DNA of 9,686 nt, taken from assembly GCA_002423205.1 (NCBI GenBank), contig DIUZ01000022.1, positions 1 through 9,686 of the forward strand. The letters are read 5' to 3'. The stretch comes from Micavibrio sp. UBA6145 (GTDB lineage: Bacteria; Pseudomonadota; Alphaproteobacteria; Micavibrionales; UBA1664). The position numbers and the translations under genes were made by a program. The notes below the pieces were generated by a model, which was not told where the DNA came from, ran no database searches, and worked only from the letters and a program-made list of their open reading frames with translations. How positions within the stretch are numbered: position 1 is the first letter of the stretch; each line of letters starts with the position of its first letter. This document shows, in pieces, positions 1-5,987 of this stretch.

Positions 1-323
1 TCCGTGGCTTCATTTCCGTCACGCCCCCGGCCAATGTCTATGATTTCAGCTTCCTGGCCCCGTGCCCGACCTCTGGCCTCATCGTTCATGGTGCCAATGA
101 CGACATGGTCCAGCCCCAGCCGGTTCAGAAACTGGTCGACAAGCTGCGTACGCAAAAAGGCATTAAAATCGACCACCGCCAGATCGACGGCGCGAATCAC
201 TTCTTCAAGAATAAGATGGGTGATCTGGTTGAGGCCGTGCACGACCATATGAATCTGGCCCAGGCCGGACGTACGGTTGATCCGGCCCGCATGGCGGAAT
301 TGATTTTGGCCGAAGCCGCCTGA
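1..323 (+). CDS. alpha/beta hydrolase, C-terminal part (start lies outside the window)
   Basis: The frame is open from the first complete codon at position 3 and ends with TGA at 321-323, leaving 106 visible residues. The serine nucleophile region would lie upstream and is not seen. What is visible is the last third of an alpha/beta-hydrolase fold: a strand followed by HGANDDMV (visible residues 29-36), which fits the catalytic-acid loop (Asp33), and GANHFF (residues 63-68), which fits the catalytic His66. The segment SVTPPANVYDF before it resembles the small cytoplasmic hydrolases of the COG2945 type, usually a little over 200 residues long; this family placement is from memory. Substrate is unknown. 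No signal peptide or membrane segment is visible in this part. The next plus-strand gene begins 37 bases downstream with no obvious terminator between, so the two may be co-transcribed. Confidence 0.85.
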   Translation, partial: RGFISVTPPANVYDFSFLAPCPTSGLIVHGANDDMVQPQPVQKLVDKLRTQKGIKIDHRQIDGANHFFKNKMGDLVEAVHDHMNLAQAGRTVDPARMAELILAEAA

Positions 324-350
324 TATAACCCGTCTGCGATCGGGACAGAT

Positions 351-355
351 AGGGG
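351..355 (+). promoter_or_regulatory. ribosome binding site AGGGG for the 361-780 gene
   Basis: AGGGG lies five bases before the ATG at 361. It supports this start over the paired ATG codons at 400 and 403, which lack a comparable purine-rich site, and it supports the plus strand as the coding strand here. Confidence 0.55.
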
Positions 356-360
356 CATGC

Positions 361-780
361 ATGCCCTTGTTTCGCCGTATTGCACGCAAACATAGAAACA
401 TGATGATTACTGACCCGCTCATTCGCAATGAGGACAATGTCGTCCTCGACATCGCCGACATGATTCGTCGCGATGGCAGCCGCCTGTACGGCGGCGCGGG
501 TGAATGCGCGTTTATGGGCTCGCTCTGCGGACTGTCCGCTGGTTTTAGCCGTGACGGCGATATCATGATCATCAAGGGCGCTGATCTGCATGTCGAAATC
601 ATCCTCTCGGTTCAGCCGGTTGATGATTCTGACGGGGTTGAACGTTACAGATCCGAACGCACCGAAGTGAAGACCAAGTACCATGTCGGCGATGTCACCG
701 TTTTGCGCGCGTGGCATAAGGATCTTTGTGCGTATCGCCGCTCTATGCGCCCGAATCACTCCTCCGTCGTCGGTTTTTAA
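361..780 (+). CDS. hypothetical protein of unrecognised family (139 residues)
   Basis: I do not recognise this protein. It is predicted soluble, with a basic N-terminus (MPLFRRIARKHR), no convincing signal peptide or membrane helix, and a Gly-rich stretch around residues 44-61 (GGAGECAF, then GLSAGFSRDGD) that leads into alternating hydrophobic residues (IMIIKG, then VEIILSV at 79-85) typical of beta strands. It has three cysteines (residues 49, 56, 123) in no recognisable metal motif. Evidence that it is a gene: an AGGGG site five bases before the start, codon choice rich in C and G at third positions like the neighbours (gac, gtc, atc, ggc), and a hairpin plus T-tract 25 bases after the stop. 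A minus-strand frame across the same DNA (205-759) is longer but lacks these supports and runs into the hydrolase gene. It may be a lineage-restricted gene co-transcribed with the hydrolase. Confidence 0.65.
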   Translation: MPLFRRIARKHRNMMITDPLIRNEDNVVLDIADMIRRDGSRLYGGAGECAFMGSLCGLSAGFSRDGDIMIIKGADLHVEIILSVQPVDDSDGVERYRSERTEVKTKYHVGDVTVLRAWHKDLCAYRRSMRPNHSSVVGF

Positions 781-804
781 TCCTTTAAAAAAAATCAGAA
801 TTGT

Positions 805-829
805 CCGCCGCTAAACAGGGCGGTTTTTT
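805..829 (+). terminator. rho-independent terminator after the 361-780 gene
   Basis: CCGCC (805-809) pairs with GGCGG (819-823) across a nine-base loop and is followed directly by six T (824-829). It sits between convergent genes: the plus-strand gene stops at 780 and the minus-strand kinase stops at 851. On the minus strand the same stem is followed, ten bases later, by a run of eight T (A787-794 on the plus strand). It may therefore also help end transcription of the kinase operon, though that spacing is poor for a classical terminator. Confidence 0.65.
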
Positions 830-850
830 ATTGTCCGAAAATTTACAGGT

Positions 851-3800
851 TTACTGGGTGCGGAAGGCGCGCTCGGTCGCTTCCATCGCGGCAGGCAGCT
901 GATGGAAGATAATGTCGTCCATCGCATCGAACTGCACCGTGCCATCGCGGCAGGATTTCTCAATGATGCCCGACAGTTCAGCCAGTCGCGCAAGGCCGAA
1001 ATTACCGTTCATGCCTTTGAGTTCATGCGCACAGCCGCGCATGGTTTCGGTATCGCCGTCATTGAACGCAGTTTGCAGCGTCGGCATCACGCTGCGGTTA
1101 TGCGCGAACACGCCGTCCAGCATCTCGCGCAACTGGTGCGCGCCAAGGGACGTTTTCAGTGATGTGATCGTGGTCATGTTGAACAGATCTGCCGGCAGAT
1201 CCGTAGGTACCTGAGTCTCTGCCGGTTTCGGTGCGGGCGGTTGCGGTACGTATTCTTCAATACGGGCGGACGGCATGATGGCTTTCAGTGGCGTTTCTTC
1301 AATATGTGTGCGTGTGGCTGTCGTGTATTCGACCGAGCCTGAGAACGTATCTTCATCCAGTTCGCTGGTGCTGAAGTCGACGGTAACGGGTGCGGGCGGC
1401 TGCGGTTTCAGCGGTGCGGGCGCGGCGGCATGTCCATGCGCCAGCAGGATATTGCGCAGACGCTCAGGGTCAATCGGTTTCGCCAGCACGTCTTTCATGC
1501 CTGCGTTTTTGTAACGCAGTTTGTCGTCTTCCGCGACGTTGCCGGTCAGCGCCACCACCGGTGTCTGGCCCACACGCTTGTCGTCGTGCTCCATCATCAG
1601 GCGCAGGGCCTCCAGGCCGTTCATGCCCGGCATTTCGATGTCCATGAACACCAGCTGGAATGCCTTGGTGGTCAAGATCTCAAGCGCTTCCTTGCCGCCC
1701 GCGACCGAAAACACACGGTGACCGTCGCGTGCCAGCAGGCCTTCCATGACCTTGCGGTTCACCGCGTTATCGTCGACCACCAGGATTTCCATCGGCTTGG
1801 CCAGATTGGTGGGCAGGCTGGGTGTATCCCCGGTGCGGCCATCGGCCTGCGCATTTTTCTGGTCGCCCGCCGGCAATGCCACCGTAAAGGTAAAGGTCGT
1901 GCCGTGACCTTCGGTCGATTGCAGTTCGATGTCGCTGCCCATCGCCTGAACCAGGCGTCGGCAAATGGCCAGACCCAGACCCGTACCGCCGAATTTACGT
2001 GCGATCGACGAATCCGCCTGGCTGAACGGGTTGAACAGATTTTTCTGCGCCTCTTCCGAAATACCGATGCCGGTATCTGAGACTGAAATTTTAACCGGAA
2101 GAAGCCCCGGCTTGTCCGCCGGCACAAAGGACTGGTCGCCGGTGCGCACGGCAATGGTGACGCCGCCGCGTGCCGTAAATTTAATCGCGTTGCCGACAAG
2201 GTTGAGCAGCACCTGACGCATGCGCGTCGGATCGCCCTTCAGGAAGCGCGGCGCATCGACGTCGATATCGGTATTCAGGTAGATGTTACGCTGGCTGGCA
2301 TGGCCGTTCATCAGCATCGCAACCGAACCCACCACGCGGTGCAGGTCGAAATCGATGGATTCCAGCGAAAGCCCGCCGCCTTCGATTTTCGAGAAATCGA
2401 GAATGTCATTGAGCAGGGCCAGCATGGCGTCGCCGGAATCCTGAATGGTCTGCGCGTAATCTTTTTGTTCGCGCGTCATCTCCGTATCCAGCAAAAGACG
2501 CAGCATGCCCATGATGCCGGTCATCGGCGTGCGGATCTCGTGGCTGACGACGGCCAGGAACGCCGACTTGGCGCGGTTGGCCTCGTCCGCCGTGATTTTG
2601 GACAGGCGCATTTCTTCCGTGCGCTCGGCCTCGCGCGCGCGCAAATCTTCCATGATCTCGCGCTCGCGCTCAATGACGCGCAGCAACCGGGCCTGATCTG
2701 CCGTTTCCTTGCTGGCTTTGAGTTTCGATACCGCTTCCGCGCGTTTGGTCTGGCGCAGAATCTCGCGCACCAGATCAATATTGCCCGCACGCACATACCA
2801 TGTACCGGACAGGACCATGAGCACGCAGACCAGCGGCATCAGCATGGCCGGTGCCTGCAGGAACAGCGCTATGGGAGGCAGCATGCCAAACGCCGCCATA
2901 TACGACAGGATACTGCCGAAAAGCATGACGATCCACGCTGCGCCCGCCAGTCGCCCGGTCCAGCGCATGTCGCGCGGCACGGTCATCGCCTTGAATGCCG
3001 CGACGACATACGCAAGCACGGTCGAACCCGTGATGACGAATATGCGCATGGCTGAATTCTCGGCCGTGACGAACATGAACAGCATCATCGCCAGCACAAC
3101 AAACGATGCGCAGATATAAAGGATCAGGGAATCGCTGGTTTCATTTTCCTGCGCGGCGATGATCGATTGCGTCGATGCCAGCGCGAACAGACCGCCTGAC
3201 GCCAGCGCAATACCGGGCAGGCTCGCATTGCCGAACACAGGCGCATAGATATATCCCGATGTCAGCCACAGCCACGCGCCCTGCGTCAGGAAAAACAGCG
3301 CATGCGGGAAAAACCCTGACCCGCGGCGCAGGAACATGCCGCCCAGAAAGAACAGCGTCGTCGCCGCCACGATGATGAGAAGCGAGTTGCGGATAACCGT
3401 TTCGCTGATAATGCCTTGTCCCTGAAGCAGTTCGGTCGCTTCGATGATTTTGGGGCTGATGAGAAACGGCGCATGGTCTGTCGCCGTCATGAAGATCACC
3501 AGCGTCGATTGTTGCCCCGGCAGAAGCCGCAGGAAAACCGAATGTCCCTTGGGCAGCAGATCGCCCGATGTATCGACCAGCGTGGTGCCGCGTCCGGCGT
3601 CCTGAATGAAGATTTGTTTGGCAAGGCCGGTGCGGCCTTCGCCCATCGTGCCGAAATCAAGAACCCAGTCGCTTTTGGAACTGTTGTTGATGATATCCAT
3701 CACCAGCCAGTGCGACGCGCCGTCAAATGAAAAATTCACCGGGCTCAGGCCCAGCTGTTCGCCGCGCAGGTTGTTGCGGTGGCGGATGTAAATCTCACGC

Positions 3801-4066
3801 CCGCCCAGATTGCCGGTGGGGTCGCGCGTATAGAAAATATGGCTGGTGGCATCATATGATGAACCCTGATCGGTCAGGACCATCGCGCCCGTCGGGATGG
3901 TCACGGGAAGGGTGGCAAGTGCGGGACCCGACAGGGATACCGGCGGCTGCGTCTGGGCTACGGCACTGGAACTCCACCCTGCAAACGCAAGGCAGACCAA
4001 AAGCATCAAAGCAATGAAAGAGTCCTTAGACCAGGAATACGGCCATGAGGATAAGCGTAACCGCAA
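851..4066 (-). CDS. hybrid sensor histidine kinase, 7TM-DISM type, with receiver and Hpt domains
   Basis: Membrane sensor of a phosphorelay, 1071 residues. Domains in order: signal peptide (about 1-37, hydrophobic core 17-30, likely cut after AVA); extracytoplasmic beta-rich domain (about 58-210) resembling 7TMR-DISMED2; seven hydrophobic helices (about 224-424); charged coiled coil (about 430-500); HisKA with the phospho-acceptor His509 in SHEIRTP; HATPase with N-box around Asn626, DTGIGI at 664-669 and GGTGLGLA at 693-700; receiver with Asp765/766, phospho-acceptor Asp809 in MDIEMPG, Thr841 and Lys863; a Pro-rich linker (about 879-960); and a C-terminal Hpt domain with His1014 in AHELKG. 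All key residues are present, so it should be active. The ligand is unknown; this sensor class is often proposed to bind small molecules such as carbohydrates. The start taken is TTG at 4066, which has GGAGGT four bases upstream and gives a proper basic signal-peptide n-region; ATG at 4006 is the alternative and would lose that region. It overlaps the preceding frame by 41 bases. No response regulator lies nearby, so its phosphorelay partner is elsewhere. Confidence 0.93.
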   Translation of the reverse strand: MRLRLSSWPYSWSKDSFIALMLLVCLAFAGWSSSAVAQTQPPVSLSGPALATLPVTIPTGAMVLTDQGSSYDATSHIFYTRDPTGNLGGREIYIRHRNNLRGEQLGLSPVNFSFDGASHWLVMDIINNSSKSDWVLDFGTMGEGRTGLAKQIFIQDAGRGTTLVDTSGDLLPKGHSVFLRLLPGQQSTLVIFMTATDHAPFLISPKIIEATELLQGQGIISETVIRNSLLIIVAATTLFFLGGMFLRRGSGFFPHALFFLTQGAWLWLTSGYIYAPVFGNASLPGIALASGGLFALASTQSIIAAQENETSDSLILYICASFVVLAMMLFMFVTAENSAMRIFVITGSTVLAYVVAAFKAMTVPRDMRWTGRLAGAAWIVMLFGSILSYMAAFGMLPPIALFLQAPAMLMPLVCVLMVLSGTWYVRAGNIDLVREILRQTKRAEAVSKLKASKETADQARLLRVIEREREIMEDLRAREAERTEEMRLSKITADEANRAKSAFLAVVSHEIRTPMTGIMGMLRLLLDTEMTREQKDYAQTIQDSGDAMLALLNDILDFSKIEGGGLSLESIDFDLHRVVGSVAMLMNGHASQRNIYLNTDIDVDAPRFLKGDPTRMRQVLLNLVGNAIKFTARGGVTIAVRTGDQSFVPADKPGLLPVKISVSDTGIGISEEAQKNLFNPFSQADSSIARKFGGTGLGLAICRRLVQAMGSDIELQSTEGHGTTFTFTVALPAGDQKNAQADGRTGDTPSLPTNLAKPMEILVVDDNAVNRKVMEGLLARDGHRVFSVAGGKEALEILTTKAFQLVFMDIEMPGMNGLEALRLMMEHDDKRVGQTPVVALTGNVAEDDKLRYKNAGMKDVLAKPIDPERLRNILLAHGHAAAPAPLKPQPPAPVTVDFSTSELDEDTFSGSVEYTTATRTHIEETPLKAIMPSARIEEYVPQPPAPKPAETQVPTDLPADLFNMTTITSLKTSLGAHQLREMLDGVFAHNRSVMPTLQTAFNDGDTETMRGCAHELKGMNGNFGLARLAELSGIIEKSCRDGTVQFDAMDDIIFHQLPAAMEATERAFRTQ

Positions 4067-4184
4067 TCAAACCTCCGGCGATCGTCGAGAAGCGAACGAA
4101 ATTGTGCCACATGTGCTCGGAATGTTTGACCGCTGCGGGATCGGCCACCGGCGTGGTGGAAGAATGGGCATGATCATGGGACAT
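4026..4184 (-). CDS. possible separate small protein: aa3-type cytochrome c oxidase subunit IV-like (52 residues)
   Basis: This is the 3' end of the purN frame read from an internal ATG at 4184-4182 (PurN residue 221). GGAG (minus strand, positions 4197-4194) lies nine bases upstream of that ATG, a workable ribosome site. The product would begin MSHDHAHS, have a polar stretch, then WHNFVRF and one membrane helix ending the protein. The pattern of short acidic/His N-terminus, an aromatic residue with FVRF, then a single helix rich in I, L and A matches what I know of the alphaproteobacterial COX subunit IV family (PF07835, about 45-55 residues), which accompanies aa3 oxidase but is often encoded away from the other subunits. 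The resemblance is by eye only. Whether it is made alone, only as the PurN tail, or both cannot be told from sequence. Confidence 0.5.
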   Translation of the reverse strand: MSHDHAHSSTTPVADPAAVKHSEHMWHNFVRFSTIAGGLIAVTLILMAVFLV

Positions 4185-4844
4185 GGACGATTTCTCCGGT
4201 TCTTTTTTGGTAATGCTATTTTGCGCGAGTTTGCTCGGTCTTTCAACGTGCCCGTCACGAATAACCACCGTGCCGTCAGCAATTTGTTTAATGACTTCCG
4301 GATAAAGGGCATGTTCCTGGATCAGGATACGGGCCGCAAGCGTCTCCGGCGTGTCGCCGGACTGCACCGGGACCTGGCGCTGGGCAATGACTTCGCCTTC
4401 ATCCATACCGGCCGTAACCACATGCACCGAACAGCCCGAAGCCTTGTCACCGGCCTTCAGCACCGCTTCATGGACGTTCAGCCCCTTGTGTTTGGGCAGA
4501 AGCGACGGGTGAATATTGATGACCTTGTCTTTGAAACGCTTGAGGAAAGTAGGCCCCAGAATACGCATGAAACCGGCCAGGGTCACGAAATTGGCCCCGT
4601 GCTGGTCTGCAATGTCGGCCATCGTGTTTTCGAAGCCGTCCTTGTTGCCCTTGAAATAGCTGTGATCCACGATCATCGCCGGGATGCCGGCATGGGCCGC
4701 GCGCTCAAGACCCTGCGCATCGGGCGTGTTTGAAATGACGACGGCGATGGACGCCGGGAAGCCGGGCTGGCGGCAGGCGTCAATCAGCGCCTGCAAATTG
4801 GACCCCCGTCCAGAGATCAACACGGCCAGACGTAACGGCTTCAA
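4026..4844 (-). CDS. purN: phosphoribosylglycinamide formyltransferase PurN with a C-terminal COX-IV-like membrane extension
   Basis: PurN transfers a formyl group from 10-formyl-tetrahydrofolate to GAR, the third step of purine synthesis, in the cytosol. Residues 1-200 form a complete GART domain: the phosphate-binding loop ISGRGSNLQAL (10-20), and the catalytic triad of the family at Asn110, His112 (in INIHPSLLP) and Asp148 (in GMDEGEV). The family is normally about 190-220 residues. Here the frame continues without a stop to residue 272, through a charged linker (about 201-220), a His-rich SHDHAH and a single hydrophobic helix (about 253-271) resembling aa3-type cytochrome oxidase subunit IV. 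This is either a true fusion or two proteins, the second from an internal ATG at 4184. The start is TTG at 4844, two bases after the purM stop; it gives the typical MKPLRLAVLISGRG N-terminus and no in-frame ATG lies close upstream. Third gene order position: purM, purN, kinase. Confidence 0.93.
   Translation of the reverse strand: MKPLRLAVLISGRGSNLQALIDACRQPGFPASIAVVISNTPDAQGLERAAHAGIPAMIVDHSYFKGNKDGFENTMADIADQHGANFVTLAGFMRILGPTFLKRFKDKVINIHPSLLPKHKGLNVHEAVLKAGDKASGCSVHVVTAGMDEGEVIAQRQVPVQSGDTPETLAARILIQEHALYPEVIKQIADGTVVIRDGHVERPSKLAQNSITKKEPEKSSMSHDHAHSSTTPVADPAAVKHSEHMWHNFVRFSTIAGGLIAVTLILMAVFLV
4071..4076 (-). promoter_or_regulatory. ribosome binding site GGAGGT deciding the kinase start
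   Basis: On the minus strand GGAGGT stands four bases (TTGA) before the TTG at 4066-4064. It lies inside the 3' end of the preceding frame, where the same bases encode Gly-Gly of the membrane helix. A weaker AAGGA at 4026-4022 precedes the alternative TTG at 4009 and ATG at 4006, but the spacing there is too long. The arrangement suggests translational coupling of the kinase to the upstream gene. Confidence 0.5.
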
Positions 4845-4846
4845 GT

Positions 4847-5920
4847 TTAATCCATCCAGTTTTGTTCAGCGTTATCAATGACAACGCGAACGTTGCCCTG
4901 CGCTTTGACCACGCTGCCGATGGTATAGACGGTTTCACCTTGGTCCGTCAAAGCCCCTTTTATCGCTGCGGCATCTTTGGCCGCGACGATAACAATCATG
5001 CCCACGCCGCAGTTAAAGGTCAGCGCCATGTCGGCGGTGGTCAGCCCGGCCTTTTTGGCCATCCATTTCATAACCGGCAGCATCGGCCACTGGCTGGCAT
5101 CCAGCTTCACGCCCAGCCCCTCAGGCAGGACGCGGGGGATATTATCGGTAAGGCCCCCGCCGGTGATATGGGCCAGACCCTTGAGCGTGGCACCGCCCTT
5201 GATCGCGGATAACAGCGAACGGACATAAAGCTTTGTTGGCTCAAGCAAAACCTGCGCCAGTGTCTTGGCGGGCTCAAACGGGGCCGGGGCGTTCAGGTCT
5301 GCGCCCGCATCGGCCACGATCTTGCGGACAAGCGAAAAACCGTTGGAATGCACGCCGCTGGACGCAAGGCCCAGAACCACGTCGCCTTCGGCGATGGTCT
5401 CGCCGGTAATTTGCTGGCCGCGTTCAACCGCGCCGACGGCAAAGCCGCCCAGATCATAATCGCCCTTGGCGTACATACCCGGCATTTCCGCCGTTTCGCC
5501 GCCCACCAGCGCACATCCCACGTCCTGACACGCCTTGGCGATCGAATTGACGATGGTGCTGGCATGGGTGACGTCCAGCTTGCCGGTGGCGAAATAGTCG
5601 AGGAAGAACAGCGGCTCAGCACCCTGAACGATCAGATCGTTCACGCACATGGCGACCAGGTCCTGGCCAATGCCTTCGTGCCTGCCGGTATCGATGGCGA
5701 TTTTCAGCTTGGTGCCCACGCCGTCCGTGGTCGCAACCAGAATAGGGTCTTTGAACCCGGCGGCTTTCGGGTCGAACAACGCGCCAAAACCACCCAGACC
5801 AGCCATAACGCCCGCGCGCCTGGATGCGGCGGCAGCCGGTTTGATCGCTTCGACCAGCGCGTTGCCAGCCTCCACGTCGACTCCAGCCTGTTTATAAGCG
5901 TCTGCGCTGCTACCTTTCAT
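4847..5920 (-). CDS. purM: phosphoribosylformylglycinamidine cyclo-ligase (AIR synthetase) PurM
   Basis: PurM closes the imidazole ring, converting FGAM to AIR with ATP, the fifth step of purine synthesis, in the cytosol. From the chosen start it has 357 residues, close to the usual 340-360. Family motifs are all seen: GLGGFGALFD (41-50), TTDGVGTK (64-71), MCVNDL (91-96), GGETAEMPG (140-148), SSGVHSNGFSLVR (187-199), HITGGG (251-256) and NCGVGM (303-308). Together these form the ATP-grasping N-terminal AIRS domain and the C-terminal AIRS_C domain. I chose ATG at 5920 because it gives the normal start (MKGSSADAYKQAGVD), with AGGA about 11 bases upstream; the frame could extend to a TTG at 5950, adding ten residues untypical of the family. 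It is the first gene of the minus-strand operon, and its stop lies two bases before the purN start. It diverges from the DUF2066 gene. Confidence 0.97.
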   Translation of the reverse strand: MKGSSADAYKQAGVDVEAGNALVEAIKPAAAASRRAGVMAGLGGFGALFDPKAAGFKDPILVATTDGVGTKLKIAIDTGRHEGIGQDLVAMCVNDLIVQGAEPLFFLDYFATGKLDVTHASTIVNSIAKACQDVGCALVGGETAEMPGMYAKGDYDLGGFAVGAVERGQQITGETIAEGDVVLGLASSGVHSNGFSLVRKIVADAGADLNAPAPFEPAKTLAQVLLEPTKLYVRSLLSAIKGGATLKGLAHITGGGLTDNIPRVLPEGLGVKLDASQWPMLPVMKWMAKKAGLTTADMALTFNCGVGMIVIVAAKDAAAIKGALTDQGETVYTIGSVVKAQGNVRVVIDNAEQNWMD

Positions 5921-5987
5921 GTTGAAGCCGTTCCTGCACCGGTTGTACAAATAAGGTTCAACCGCAAAGCCGAAGAACCCAAAGATT
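5921..5987. promoter_or_regulatory. divergent intergenic region expected to hold promoters for purM (-) and the DUF2066 operon (+)
   Basis: The only gap between two divergent operons, 67 bases long, so both promoters should lie here or inside the first codons of the opposite gene. I cannot assign convincing -35/-10 pairs on either strand. The notable element is the inverted repeat listed separately. The purine-rich GAAG/AAAG ahead of the ATG at 5988 is a weak ribosome site for the DUF2066 gene. Confidence 0.5.
5940..5964. repeat. inverted repeat between divergent purM and DUF2066 genes
   Basis: CGGTTGTAC (5940-5948) and GTTCAACCG (5956-5964) are complementary at eight of nine positions around a seven-base spacer (AAATAAG). 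The left arm also contains the perfect 8-base palindrome TTGTACAA (5943-5950). Its position in a divergent promoter region would suit an operator or a short hairpin in a leader. No regulator is identified. Confidence 0.5.

Noticed and set aside
205..759. Minus-strand open frame of 184 codons opposite the hydrolase end and the hypothetical gene
   Set aside because: It runs antisense through the confident hydrolase C-terminus, has no recognisable domain, and the plus-strand frame has a ribosome site, matching codon use and a terminator.
1430..3055. Plus-strand open frames of 216 and 251 codons (1430-2080, 2300-3055)
   Set aside because: Both lie antisense to the well-supported kinase and have His/Gln/Arg-rich translations typical of the complement of GC-rich coding DNA.
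4004..4009. Kinase start at TTG 4009 or ATG 4006
   Set aside because: The nearest purine-rich site (AAGGA, 4026-4022) is too distant, and these starts would remove the basic n-region of the signal peptide. They remain possible.
3897..4733. Plus-strand open frame of 278 codons
   Set aside because: Antisense to purN and the kinase start; no recognisable domain, and it has shadow-like composition.
5918..5950. Ten-residue N-terminal extension of PurM from a TTG at 5950
   Set aside because: ATG at 5920 gives the normal family N-terminus, and the extension would cover the inverted repeat in the promoter region.
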